Origin: Streptomyces sp. NRRL WC-3618
GTDB taxonomy: Bacteria; Actinomycetota; Actinomycetes; Streptomycetales; Streptomycetaceae
Length of the DNA: 45,395 nucleotides
Direction of reading: 5' to 3'
Assembly (NCBI RefSeq): GCF_001280005.1
Contig: NZ_LGDW01000460.1
Coordinates: 1 to 45,395 of the forward strand
Part shown: positions 24,284-32,044 of the stretch, in pieces
Layout of the letters: every line of letters begins with the position of its first letter
How positions within the stretch are numbered: the first letter of the stretch is position 1
Translations under genes and position numbers: made by a program
Notes under the pieces: model-generated
Told to the model about the DNA's origin: nothing
Databases searched by the model: none
The model's input: the letters and a program-made list of their open reading frames with translations, nothing else

Positions 24284-26155
24284 GTGACCCGCGTGGCGAT
24301 GTTCGACCTGGACGGCACGCTCGTCGACTCGCCGCGGGCGATCGTGGAGGCGTTCGGCGTGGCCTTCGCGGCGATGGGCGCCGACCCCCGGGACCCGGCG
24401 GACATCCGGGCGACCATCGGCCTGCCGCTCGAGCAGGCGTTCGCCAAGCTGCTGGGGGTGCCGCAGGACGACCCCCGGGTCGCCGAGGGCGTCGCCCAGT
24501 ACCAGGAGGCGTTCCGCACGGTCATCCTGCCCCGGGCCAGGTCGCTGGTCTTCCCCGGCGTCGCCGAGGGCCTCGACGAACTGCGCCGCAGCGGATTCGA
24601 GCTGACGGTGGCGACGAGCAAGTTCCACGCCAGCGCCGACGCGCTGCTGACCGCGGCCGGACTGCGCGACCACTTCACGGTGCTGATCGGCGCGGACGAC
24701 GTCACCTACCCCAAACCGCACCCCGAGCCGGGGCTGCTGATCCTCGAACGGCTGGACGCGCGCCCCGAGCACGCCGTGATGGTCGGGGACACCACCCACG
24801 ACCTGCGGATGGCCGAGGCGGCCGGCATCCCCTCGGTCGCGGTCACCTACGGAGTGCACCAGCGGGCGGAACTGGAGGCGGCCCGCCCGACGTACGTCGC
24901 CGAGACGTTCCCCGAGGTCGTGGCGCACATCGTCGGCACGCTGCCCCGGAACACACGGGTCAAGGACGCGCTGGTCGAGGCCGCGTCGGTTGAGGACATG
25001 CTGAACGACCGTACGCACCACATCGAGTTCAACGGCCACCTCACCAACCACGTGAAGCACGCCGTCGTCGCCCTGGCCGGCCTGGGCATCGCCCCGGAGC
25101 GGATCAAGGCCTACCACGACAACTACGTCACGCTCACCCCGTACGGCTGCCCCGTGGAGCCCGCCCGGGCGCCCCAGCTGACCATCGACGACGACAACTG
25201 GGTCCAACTCCTCGGCAAACGCCAGGACTTCGCCGCCCACTGCGAGTTCTTCGACCGCCGCGAGCGGGAACTGGGAATGCCGGAGATGCTACGGCGCTAT
25301 CTGCCGCGCCTTCTCTCCGGCTGGGTCGGCGCCCTCCAGCACGCGACCATCCATCTGGGCTGGGCGCTGGACGCCGGCAACCGCTGGATGGCCATCGAGG
25401 GCATCGCCTACCTGGCCTTCGCCCACGTCGACTGCCACCCCGAGCGGGCCGTCACCACGGAGGCGTACGGCGTGGAGCGGCCCAAGGACTCGCTGCTGCG
25501 CATCGCCCGCTACTGGGAGGACAACCGGCAGGAGCTCGGCGCCTGGGTGCAGAACCTGGTCGACGACACGACGTCCGACATCCACCCCGAGCTGCTCAGG
25601 TCCGGCCTTCAGCACCGGATCGCCCGGATGCTCGGCGAAGGACACCCGAAGATCTACGAGACCCCCGCCTGGGTCACCGACCAGGACACCGACGCCAGTT
25701 GGGACCAGCTCGCCTACCTGGTCACCCTTCTCTACCTGGCGGAGCCGGGCGACTTCCTCCTGCTGCACCTGATGACCGCGCTGCACGCCATGCGGCACAT
25801 CGCGGACGCCCTCCCCGAGGAGCAGCGCCCCGAAGCGGTGAAGTGCTACTGGACCGGCATCCTCGGTGTCCTGTTCTCCCGCGGCCACTTCTCCCTGCCC
25901 GGAAAGCTGACGGCGCTCGACAGCCTCTTCGACACGGCCGTGGACGACGTCGACGACCCGCGCTGGAACCGCGAATGGGAGTGGCTCATCGCACGAGCCG
26001 CCGAGGAGGAGGAAGAGCACAACCCGAAGCTCGTCTACGTGATGCGCGCCATGTGGCGCAACACGGGCGGCAGGTCCATCTACCGCGTCGCCGCGGGCCA
26101 GTTCACCGCGACGCCCGAACTGCCCGCGACCTTCGAACAGCCGCCGGTCGACTGA
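24284..26155 (+). CDS. HAD phosphatase fused to questin-oxidase-like (DUF4243) domain, MinC-type
   Basis: 623 residues in two parts. Residues 1-215 are a HAD phosphatase of the IndB type: MTRVAMFDLDGTLVDS (nucleophile Asp8, Asp10), TVATSKFHA, the Lys/Pro stretch DVTYPKPHPEPG and VMVGDTTHDLRMAEAAG. About 245-623 is a questin-oxidase-like domain rich in His: NDRTHHIEFNGHLTNHVKHA, LQHATIHLGWALDAGNRWMA, LAFAHVDCHPE and LLHLMTALHAMRHIAD. The phosphatase would remove the 5'-phosphate of the C-nucleotide; the His-rich domain is a candidate oxygenase for ring remodelling (inference). The same fusion is known in minimycin clusters. GTG 24284 is preferred (AGGAG 6 bases upstream, HAD fold starts there); GTG 24206, also with GAGGAG, would add a 26-residue Pro/Gln-rich head. 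Confidence 0.9.
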   Translation: MTRVAMFDLDGTLVDSPRAIVEAFGVAFAAMGADPRDPADIRATIGLPLEQAFAKLLGVPQDDPRVAEGVAQYQEAFRTVILPRARSLVFPGVAEGLDELRRSGFELTVATSKFHASADALLTAAGLRDHFTVLIGADDVTYPKPHPEPGLLILERLDARPEHAVMVGDTTHDLRMAEAAGIPSVAVTYGVHQRAELEAARPTYVAETFPEVVAHIVGTLPRNTRVKDALVEAASVEDMLNDRTHHIEFNGHLTNHVKHAVVALAGLGIAPERIKAYHDNYVTLTPYGCPVEPARAPQLTIDDDNWVQLLGKRQDFAAHCEFFDRRERELGMPEMLRRYLPRLLSGWVGALQHATIHLGWALDAGNRWMAIEGIAYLAFAHVDCHPERAVTTEAYGVERPKDSLLRIARYWEDNRQELGAWVQNLVDDTTSDIHPELLRSGLQHRIARMLGEGHPKIYETPAWVTDQDTDASWDQLAYLVTLLYLAEPGDFLLLHLMTALHAMRHIADALPEEQRPEAVKCYWTGILGVLFSRGHFSLPGKLTALDSLFDTAVDDVDDPRWNREWEWLIARAAEEEEEHNPKLVYVMRAMWRNTGGRSIYRVAAGQFTATPELPATFEQPPVD

Positions 26156-26193
26156 CCACCGCCCCTCACCAACTCACGTACCAGGAGCCCGAC

Positions 26194-26892
26194 ATGACCA
26201 CAGCCACTGCCGCTAGCACTGCATCCGCGCACACGCTTCGGACGTACCTGGACCGCAACGTCCACCTGCTCCCGCAGACCGACCAACTGCGCGCCCTGCA
26301 CACGATCGTCCGCGACCGCCACGCCCGCCGCGAGGACTTCGTCTTCTACACCGGCCGCATCATCCGCATGCTGACCGAGGCGGCCCTGGACCTCCTGCCC
26401 TTCGAGCCGTACGACGTCACCACCCCCGTGGGCAGCACCTACCCGGGGCTGCGCTTCGCGGGCGGCCTGTGCGGGGTGCCGATCATCCGCGCCGGCGAGA
26501 GCATGGAGGCGGAATTACGTGCGGTGGTCCCCGGGATCAGCATCGGCAAGATCCTCATCCAGCGGGACCCGGAGACCAAACAACCGCACCTCTACTACAC
26601 CAAGCTCCCGAAGGACATCGCCGACCGCCACGTCCTCCTGCTCGACCCGATGCTGGCGACCGGCGGTACGGCGGTCGCCGCCATCGAGGTCCTGCGCGGG
26701 CTCGGTGTGCCGGAGGAGCACATCGTCTTCGTCAACTTCATCACCGTGGCGGAAGGCATCACCGCCGTGTGCGAGCGCTACCCCGGCGTACGGATCGTGA
26801 CGTCCGCCATCGAGGAGGGCCTGAGCGAGCACGCGTACATGCTGCCCGGCATAGGCGACTTCGGCGACCGCTACTTCGGAACGGACCGATAG
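26194..26892 (+). CDS. upp: Uracil phosphoribosyltransferase (MinD-like)
   Basis: 232 residues, UPRT family: LRALHTIVRDRHARREDFVF, YTGRIIRMLTEAALDLLPFE, GVPIIRAGESMEAELRAVVP, PRPP loop LLLDPMLATGGTAVAAIEVL (149-168) and the uracil-binding end GIGDFGDRYFGT. It converts uracil and PRPP to UMP. In the minimycin cluster the UPRT homolog (MinD) belongs to the self-resistance set with the phosphatase domain and exporter. It is 38 bp after the fusion gene, with CAGGAG before ATG 26194, and closes the operon. The rare TTA at codon 108 (26515-26517) is unusual for a housekeeping upp and suggests bldA-linked expression with the cluster. A separate housekeeping copy is expected elsewhere. Confidence 0.93.
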   Translation: MTTATAASTASAHTLRTYLDRNVHLLPQTDQLRALHTIVRDRHARREDFVFYTGRIIRMLTEAALDLLPFEPYDVTTPVGSTYPGLRFAGGLCGVPIIRAGESMEAELRAVVPGISIGKILIQRDPETKQPHLYYTKLPKDIADRHVLLLDPMLATGGTAVAAIEVLRGLGVPEEHIVFVNFITVAEGITAVCERYPGVRIVTSAIEEGLSEHAYMLPGIGDFGDRYFGTDR

Positions 26893-26920
26893 CGGCCGGG
26901 AGGACGGGAGAAACCGGCAA

Positions 26921-26949
26921 GGGCCGCACCCCGTGACGGGATGCGGCCC
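26921..26949. terminator. Hairpin terminator at the end of the biosynthetic operon
   Basis: GGGCCGCA-C-CCCG paired with CGGG-A-TGCGGCCC: 12 base pairs with one mismatch and a 3-base loop, 29 bp after the UPRT stop. It lies between convergent genes. Confidence 0.75.
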
Positions 26950-26953
26950 TCGG

Positions 26954-27001
26954 CGCGTGTACCGGTTACCGCGTGTACCGGTTACCGCGTGTACCGGTTA
27001 C
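26954..27001. repeat. Three exact tandem copies of a 16-mer at the VOC gene end
   Basis: CGCGTGTACCGGTTAC repeats at 26954, 26970 and 26986 without a change. The last copy contains the TAA of the VOC gene (minus strand) and its final codon. The perfect identity points to a recent duplication. Confidence 0.9.
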
Positions 27002-27387
27002 GAGGTCCAGCCGCCGTACGGCACGGTGATGAGTTCCATGGCGTGACCCGACGGGTCCATGAAGTACACGCCACGGCCACCGTCGTTGTGGTTGATCGCG
27101 CCGGGCTCTTTCCTGTGCGGATCCGCGTAGTGCTCGATGCCGCGCTTCGTGATCTGCGCGTACGCCGCGTCGAACTCCTCCTCGGAGACCAGGAACGCGT
27201 AGTGCTGGGGAGCGATCCGCTCCGCGGGGATCGTGGCGAAGTCCAGTGTGACGCCGTTGCTCAGCTGGACCGCGATGAACGGCCCCCACTCCGAGGTGAT
27301 CTCGAGGCCCAGCAGGTTCACGAAGAACTCCGCGGCCTCGCGGTTGTCCTGGGAATAGACGATCGTGTGATTCAACTCGACTGACAA
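26998..27387 (-). CDS. VOC-family (glyoxalase/dioxygenase-like) protein
   Basis: 129 residues, one vicinal-oxygen-chelate domain in two beta-alpha-beta-beta-beta halves: ELNHTIVYSQDNREAAEFFV (first His of the metal site), GVTLDF, QHYAFLVSEEEFDAAYAQIT and GRGVYFMDPSGHAMELITVP (His and Glu ligands). Members are metal enzymes of varied chemistry or drug-binding proteins; no substrate can be named. The TTG at 27387 is chosen because GGAGG stands 6 bases upstream; the frame extends 60 bases further without such a site. It converges on the biosynthetic operon but is on the other strand, so membership in that pathway is doubtful. Confidence 0.88.
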   Translation of the reverse strand: MSVELNHTIVYSQDNREAAEFFVNLLGLEITSEWGPFIAVQLSNGVTLDFATIPAERIAPQHYAFLVSEEEFDAAYAQITKRGIEHYADPHRKEPGAINHNDGGRGVYFMDPSGHAMELITVPYGGWTS

Positions 27388-27574
27388 GGAATGCCTCCGT
27401 AGGCATCTCCCGACACCTCCATGTCTCACCCAGCCGGTGACCGACACGCGATGTCGCCGTAAATCCTACGCGAAATCCGCCCTCCGAGGGCGGCCCCGCC
27501 GCGTCTGCGGCGCCCGGAGCCGAACATACAATCCTCGCGACCAATTCGGGGGCGACATCAGCGGGGGAGTCCGC

Positions 27575-28372
27575 GTGGAAACGATCATCGTGCAGTTGCC
27601 CGGTACCGCCCAGTGGGGCGAGGAAGAGACGGGCAGTCCGGAACTGATCCATCTCGGGCCGGGGGAGATCGCGGACTTCGGACGCGGCGGAAAGGGGGTC
27701 CGCATCGTCCTCGCCGACCCGGGGATCTCCCGGCGGGCCGGGCAACTGGAAGCCGCGGGGGACTACTGGCGGCTGTCCAACTTCAGCCGCAACGTGTCGT
27801 ACGTGGTGGAGAACCTGGAGGGGGCGGGCGAGTACCTCACCGTCGCGCCGGGCCGGCTCGGGGCGCCCGTGCCCTTCGAGTTCTCCCGCGTGGTGCTGCC
27901 CGCCCTGTCCGGCACCGCCACCTTCAAGGTGTTCGCACCCCAGCACGCCTATCTCGGCGAGCAGTCCATGGCGGGCGGCGGCGAACACACCGTCCACCCC
28001 TTCGCCCTGGACCCGACGTCGAAGTACTTCCTCGTCCTGGTCGCGCTGTGCGAACCCAGGCTGCGCGACCCCGCCGACTCGGCGCTGCCCGGCGTCGGGC
28101 AGATCGTGGAACGGCTGCGGCCATTGGAGTCCTGCCAGGACCTGACGCGCTCCGCGGTCAACTACCACATCGACTACCTCGCCTTCGCCAAGCTGCGCCT
28201 GGACCTCGGCGAGGAGGCCACGACCGCGACCGACGGCAGCCGCATCGGCGCCAAGCGCACCCGGCTCGCCTCCGTCGCCCTGCGCTTCGGCCTGGTGCGC
28301 GAGGAGCACCTCAGCCTGCTGCCGCCCCGCACCGCCGGCCGCCTCACCGACCCGCAGGAGAGCGGCGCATGA
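27575..28372 (+). CDS. FHA-domain protein paired with a Ser/Thr kinase
   Basis: 265 residues. About 20-110 is an FHA-like beta-sandwich: ELIHLGPGEIADFGRGGKGV, VLADPGISRRAGQLEAAGDY and WRLSNFSRNVSYVVENLEGA with the G-R...S-R...N pattern that reads phosphothreonine. The rest (FALDPTSKYFLVLVALCEPR, SAVNYHIDYLAFAKLRLDLG) is helical, looks like a winged-helix-type tail and has no catalytic motif. The GTG at 27575 follows GGGGAG. Its stop overlaps the kinase ATG (ATGA), so the two are made together; the FHA domain is probably a reader or adaptor for that kinase. Confidence 0.85.
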   Translation: METIIVQLPGTAQWGEEETGSPELIHLGPGEIADFGRGGKGVRIVLADPGISRRAGQLEAAGDYWRLSNFSRNVSYVVENLEGAGEYLTVAPGRLGAPVPFEFSRVVLPALSGTATFKVFAPQHAYLGEQSMAGGGEHTVHPFALDPTSKYFLVLVALCEPRLRDPADSALPGVGQIVERLRPLESCQDLTRSAVNYHIDYLAFAKLRLDLGEEATTATDGSRIGAKRTRLASVALRFGLVREEHLSLLPPRTAGRLTDPQESGA

Positions 28373-29940
28373 CGACACCCGAGGAACGGGACGACGAGTG
28401 GGAAGCGCCCCGCCCGCCCGCTCTCCCCGAGGGCTTCCGCATCGAGGGCTGGGAGCTGGGCGCGGTCATCGGCTCCGGGGGCTGGGGGACCGTGTACGAG
28501 GCCCGTACGGTCGCCGACGGCACACCCGCCGCCGTGAAGGTGCTCCCGACCGGTGCCCTCGGGCCCGGGCAGCGGGCCGCGCTCGGTGAACTCGTGGCGC
28601 GCGAGGTCCGCTTCAGCGCGGAGGCCGATCATCCCCACCTCGTCCGCACCCACGCGGTGTGCACCGTCGAGGCACCTCAACTGCCCGCCCTGGACGGTGC
28701 GATCGCGCTGGTCATGGACCGGGCCGAGGCCAGCCTGAAGGACGCGCTGGACGCCGCCGGGACGGGCGGGCCGATCGCGGACGCCCACCGTGTCCTGCGC
28801 GGGGTGGCCGCCGGACTCGCCCACATGCACGACGCCGGGTGGGTGCACGGCGACCTCAAACCCGCCAACGTCCTGCTGGGCCCCGGCGGCGAGGTGTGGC
28901 TCGCGGACTTCGGCCTGACCGCCGAACTCGACGGCACCCACGCCCACTTGCCGCCGCTCGGCACCCTCGACCACCTGCCGCCCGAGTGGTGGTCCCAGCG
29001 CACCGGCACACAGGGCACCGTCGTCCGCCCCACCGCCGACATCTGGGCCTTCGGCGTCCTCGCCCACCAGGTGCTCACCGGCGGACTCCACGCGTTCCCG
29101 GGCGCGACGGCCAGGGCCCGCTCGCTCGCGGCCCAGGCGTACGCCCGCGACACCGCGCCCCTGCGGCTCGACGTCGGTCTCGACGAGGACATGCGCCGGC
29201 TGATCGCCGACTGCCTGGCCCCGGACCACGCCGCCCGGCTCCCGCTCACGGCCGCCGGTGTCGCCGCCCGGGTCGAGGCCCTCACCGGCGGCCCACACCG
29301 GCGCCGGCGCCGCCTGAGACCCGCGGTCGCGGCCGGCCTCGTCGTCCTGACGGCGGCCACGGTCGCCGGGGCGGCGGTGCTCGGCGGAGGGGGAGGCGGG
29401 GGCGGAGGCGGAGGCAGCCAGGACGACGACCGCGGCCACGGCACCCACGCCACCCCCGCCACGCCCGGCCCGCCGCCCGGGGAGATCCCCGCGAACTCCG
29501 ACGTACCCGAGGCGCTGCGCCCCGTCATCACCCGCGCGGCCGGCCGCTGCTCCGACGAGGAGATCACCCCGGCCCTGCTGGCCGCGCTGGTCAAGGCGGA
29601 GAGCGGCTTCGACGCGACCGCCTCCCGCCCGCAGAGCGAGGAGTACGGCATCGCCATGTGGACGCCGTCGGTGTTCCGGGCCTGGGCGGTGGACGGGGAC
29701 GGGGACGGCGACAAGGACCTGATGTCGCCGCCGGACGCGATCTCCACCATGAGCCTGTACGTGTGCTGGCTCGACCAGCGCTTCAAGCAGGCGGGGCTGC
29801 CGAAGAAGGACCTGCCGGCGCTCGTCGCGGCCGGCTACCGCACCAGTGACCGCACGGTCATCGAGGAGCGCGGCGTGCCGGAGCGGGTCCGGCCGCACGT
29901 GGACGAGGTGATGCGTTACCTCACCGAGTACGAACGCTGA
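28369..29940 (+). CDS. Membrane Ser/Thr kinase with lytic-transglycosylase-like outer domain
   Basis: 523 residues. The kinase domain is at about 25-305: IGSGGWGTVYEA, AAVKVL (ATP Lys), HGDLKPANVLL (catalytic Asp), ADFGLTAEL, LPPEWWS and DIWAFGVLAHQVLTGG. One membrane helix follows (about 320-343), then an 11-Gly run and a Pro-rich linker. The outer part (about 380-490), PALLAALVKAESGFDATASR, YGIAMWTPSVFRAW and AISTMSLYVCWLDQRFKQAG, has the ES (Glu411-Ser) and GIxQ-like layout of soluble lytic transglycosylases (here GIAMW). This suggests the kinase senses or binds peptidoglycan, or cuts it. PASTA repeats, the usual cell-wall sensors, are absent. Paired with the overlapping FHA gene. Confidence 0.88.
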   Translation: MTTPEERDDEWEAPRPPALPEGFRIEGWELGAVIGSGGWGTVYEARTVADGTPAAVKVLPTGALGPGQRAALGELVAREVRFSAEADHPHLVRTHAVCTVEAPQLPALDGAIALVMDRAEASLKDALDAAGTGGPIADAHRVLRGVAAGLAHMHDAGWVHGDLKPANVLLGPGGEVWLADFGLTAELDGTHAHLPPLGTLDHLPPEWWSQRTGTQGTVVRPTADIWAFGVLAHQVLTGGLHAFPGATARARSLAAQAYARDTAPLRLDVGLDEDMRRLIADCLAPDHAARLPLTAAGVAARVEALTGGPHRRRRRLRPAVAAGLVVLTAATVAGAAVLGGGGGGGGGGGSQDDDRGHGTHATPATPGPPPGEIPANSDVPEALRPVITRAAGRCSDEEITPALLAALVKAESGFDATASRPQSEEYGIAMWTPSVFRAWAVDGDGDGDKDLMSPPDAISTMSLYVCWLDQRFKQAGLPKKDLPALVAAGYRTSDRTVIEERGVPERVRPHVDEVMRYLTEYER

Positions 29941-29979
29941 GTACGAACGCAGATCACGAGTGCTGAGCCGCACGAACGC

Positions 29980-30015
29980 GAGCGGTGGGCGGGGCCACAG
30001 CCCCGCCCACCGCTC
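29980..30015. terminator. Hairpin terminator between the kinase and the serine-hydrolase gene
   Basis: A perfect 15-bp stem (29980-29994 with 30001-30015) and a 6-base loop, between convergent genes; usable on both strands. Confidence 0.85.
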
Positions 30016-30059
30016 GTCCCCCGTTCCTTCGTTCCCCCGTTCCCGGTTACGGCACCTAC

Positions 30060-31250
30060 CTACTGGCCGCACTCCGGGACGTTCGGCAGCCGGTTGTCCG
30101 GCGAGCTGATGTAGATGTTGGACATGTAGCCCCCGTACTGGGGCAGGTAGGCCCACCACTCGTTGGTATAGGGCGGCAGGCTGACCTCCTCGCCCCGGGT
30201 CTGGCAGCTCACCAGGACCTCGACTCCGGCCGGGAGCTGCGTCAGCCGGTCACTGCCCGTGGTCGGGCTCCTGCGGACGTTCACGAACTCGCTCCAGGTG
30301 CCGAACCAGGTACCGGCGGGCCGCTTCGCCCCCGGCACGTTCAGCGAGCGGGTCAGCCGGCCGATGTCGGTGTACGCCTTGCCGTACGAGGTGCCGGCCT
30401 CGTGCAGCGTCAGCACGGCCACGATCGCCCGGTCGTCCGCGCCGACCGTGCCGGTGGTGTGCAGCGCGGGAAGGCTGAGGTTCACGGCGTCGGCGGCGCG
30501 GGGAGCCTGGGCGGCCGGTTCCGCCCGCGTTCCCGAGGACAGGGTCTGCGGGCCGCACGTGCCCTTCGCGTAACTCCCGGACCAGCCCTGCTTCACCGCC
30601 CAGGGCCGGTCGAACGACCCGGCGATGCCGAAGTGCTGGTCGAAGTGGTCGGTGGCGGAGCAGCGCGTGGAGCGGCGCAGGTTGTCCATGATGAAGGTAC
30701 GGACGGGGGCGGGCGCCTTGTCCAGGATGTACCGGTAGATCGCGACCGTGTCCCGGGCCGAGAGGGCGGTGTAGCCCCAGAAGCCCGGGTAGTCGGCGGG
30801 CGGCGCCGCCGTGTCACGCAGCCCGAGCTCGGGCAGGCGTTTCATCCGCTCGATGATCGCCGAGCCGCCGTACGTCGACCAGTAGTAGTTCGCGGCGTCG
30901 TCGTCGCTGCCGCGCAGCATCGGCTCCAGCCGGGCGCGGTCGGGCGCGGGGATGGTGTAGTCCGGCGCGCGGCCCAGGAGGAAGTCCAGGGCCAGCAGGA
31001 GCTTGACGACCGAGGCGGACCGGAACTGGGCGCTCTCGTTGACCTGTTCGGTGAACTTGCCGGTCTGCCGGTCGAAGACGGCCACGCCGGCGGTGACGCC
31101 GGGCGGGATCTGGGCGGCCGCGACGGTCCGGACGGTCTTGGCCGTCTTGGCCGTCTTGCCCGTCCCGGATTGTGCCGTCGCACCGCTGGTGAGTGACGCG
31201 GCCATGACGACGGCCGCGAGCGTTGCGGCGCCCCGCAGGAGCATGCGCAT
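30060..31250 (-). CDS. Secreted beta-lactamase-fold serine hydrolase with SH3-like tail
   Basis: 396 residues with a Sec signal peptide (MRMLLRGAATLAAVVMAASL, cleavage near ATA-Q). About 50-310 is a class A beta-lactamase/PBP-like fold: SASVVK (Ser80-x-x-Lys83), GSDDDAANYYW (SDN position, S115-D-D) and AVKQGWSGSY (KTG position, here KQG). The altered SDD and KQG boxes leave activity uncertain. About 320-396 is an SH3-like domain, EFVNVRRSPTTGSDRLTQLP, VLVSCQTRGEEVSLPPYTNE, WWAYLPQYGG and YMSNIYISSPDNRLPNVPEC, related to the two small proteins at 32045 and 32731. GGAAGGG precedes the ATG. Its promoter carries the shared CCTGAC palindrome. Role: cell-wall or envelope surface, by inference. Confidence 0.85.
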   Translation of the reverse strand: MRMLLRGAATLAAVVMAASLTSGATAQSGTGKTAKTAKTVRTVAAAQIPPGVTAGVAVFDRQTGKFTEQVNESAQFRSASVVKLLLALDFLLGRAPDYTIPAPDRARLEPMLRGSDDDAANYYWSTYGGSAIIERMKRLPELGLRDTAAPPADYPGFWGYTALSARDTVAIYRYILDKAPAPVRTFIMDNLRRSTRCSATDHFDQHFGIAGSFDRPWAVKQGWSGSYAKGTCGPQTLSSGTRAEPAAQAPRAADAVNLSLPALHTTGTVGADDRAIVAVLTLHEAGTSYGKAYTDIGRLTRSLNVPGAKRPAGTWFGTWSEFVNVRRSPTTGSDRLTQLPAGVEVLVSCQTRGEEVSLPPYTNEWWAYLPQYGGYMSNIYISSPDNRLPNVPECGQ

Positions 31251-31310
31251 GGTTGCCCTTCCTGGATCGCCCTGGTTGTCCTACGGGCCCTGGCCTGGCC
31301 CCGCGGCGCC

Positions 31311-31354
31311 ACGATAGGAGCCCGGCCGGGGCGGTGGTCCTGACGAATGTCAGG
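31311..31354 (-). promoter_or_regulatory. Activator-type promoter of the 31250 gene (site 1 of 4)
   Basis: The palindrome CCTGACGAATGTCAGG (31339-31354) is followed on the minus strand, after 22 bp, by the -10 hexamer TATCGT (31311-31316). No -35 sequence is recognisable; the palindrome takes its place. An extra half-site GTCAGGG lies at 31360. Confidence 0.65.
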
Positions 31355-31399
31355 GCTAGTCAGGGCTCCGGCGGAGCGGGGCCGCCCTGCGGGTTCGAC

Positions 31400-31444
31400 C
31401 CTGACAAGTGTCAGGTTCCGGCGGTGCGGTGACCCCCGTACGGT
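31400..31444 (+). promoter_or_regulatory. Activator-type promoter of the 31525 gene (site 2 of 4)
   Basis: CCTGACAAGTGTCAGG (31400-31415), then 23 bp, then the -10 hexamer TACGGT (31439-31444). Same layout as the three neighbouring promoters. Confidence 0.65.
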
Positions 31445-31524
31445 CACGACCAGCGAGCGACGGCCGGCCGGCGGCCGGTCGCCGCGCACGACCGGATCAA
31501 CCGCCGACACACGAAAGAGGACTC

Positions 31525-31974
31525 ATGAGCCGCCGATCACTCAGGACAGTGCTGGCCGCCGGAGGCGCCGCCGCGGTCATGGCACTCCTTCCGACCTCCG
31601 CCCAGGCCCAGCAGTTCTCGGGCGGCAACTACGGGGCCTACGGCAATGAGGGCCAGTACCCCACCACCAACTTCTGCTCGGGCACGTTCCGGCAGATCGG
31701 GGCCACCAAGACCTTCCAGGGCATGTCCCTGAAGTACTTCTACTCCGACAAGTGCGGCTCGTTCGCCCGGATCGACAACTCCCGGGCGAACTGCGAGGCC
31801 GTACTGGAGCGTTCCGACAACGGCGCGGGCAGGGCCGACGGCTGGGTCTCCGAGACCGTCGACAACGGCATCAACTACGCCTACACGATGATGGGCAGCA
31901 ACCTCAACGGCCGCGTCTCGCGCGCCCTGCTCGCCTGCGACGGCGAAGAACTGGCGAGCACCGGCTGGTTCTGA
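31525..31974 (+). CDS. Secreted DUF2690-like protein
   Basis: 149 residues with a Sec signal peptide (MSRRSLRTVLAAGGAAAVMA, cleavage after AQA near 29). The mature part has three Cys and the pattern MSLKYFYSDKCGSFARIDNS, CEAVLERSDNG, INYAYTMMGSNLNGRVSRAL and LACDGEE. The LxYsxxCgsfARI core, followed by an ERS stretch and a YT-M-element, resembles DUF2690, a family of small exported actinobacterial proteins of unknown function; I hold this match as likely, not certain. The start at 31525 is set by the signal peptide and AAGAGGA upstream. It shares its promoter type with three neighbours, so a joint extracellular role is likely. Confidence 0.75.
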   Translation: MSRRSLRTVLAAGGAAAVMALLPTSAQAQQFSGGNYGAYGNEGQYPTTNFCSGTFRQIGATKTFQGMSLKYFYSDKCGSFARIDNSRANCEAVLERSDNGAGRADGWVSETVDNGINYAYTMMGSNLNGRVSRALLACDGEELASTGWF

Positions 31975-31982
31975 GCCGCACC

Positions 31983-32032
31983 ACACGCCCGAGGGGCGGC
32001 CGGTACTCCGGTCCGCCCCTCGGGCGTGTTTT
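31983..32032. terminator. Classic terminator between two exported-protein genes
   Basis: A perfect 17-bp stem (31983-31999 with 32013-32029), a 13-base loop that can fold on itself (CCGG/CCGG), then TTTT. It serves the DUF2690-like gene and, on the other strand, the gene ending at 32045. Confidence 0.92.
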
Positions 32033-32044
32033 GGGAACGGTGCG

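Noticed and set aside
24284..26155. Treating the HAD-DUF4243 fusion as wholly new
   Set aside because: From memory, the described min cluster has the same fusion (MinC, whose N-terminal phosphatase domain was studied separately), so the architecture itself is not novel.
26954..27001. A possible phage or element attachment site
   Set aside because: No integrase, tRNA gene or distant matching copy was seen; simple tandem duplication explains it.
26998..27387. Counting the VOC gene as part of the minimycin-type cluster
   Set aside because: It is on the opposite strand, beyond the operon terminator, with no matching regulatory site.
28174..30159. A 661-codon open frame antisense to the kinase
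   Set aside because: Shadow of the kinase and FHA genes; no family features and it runs through the hairpin at 29980.
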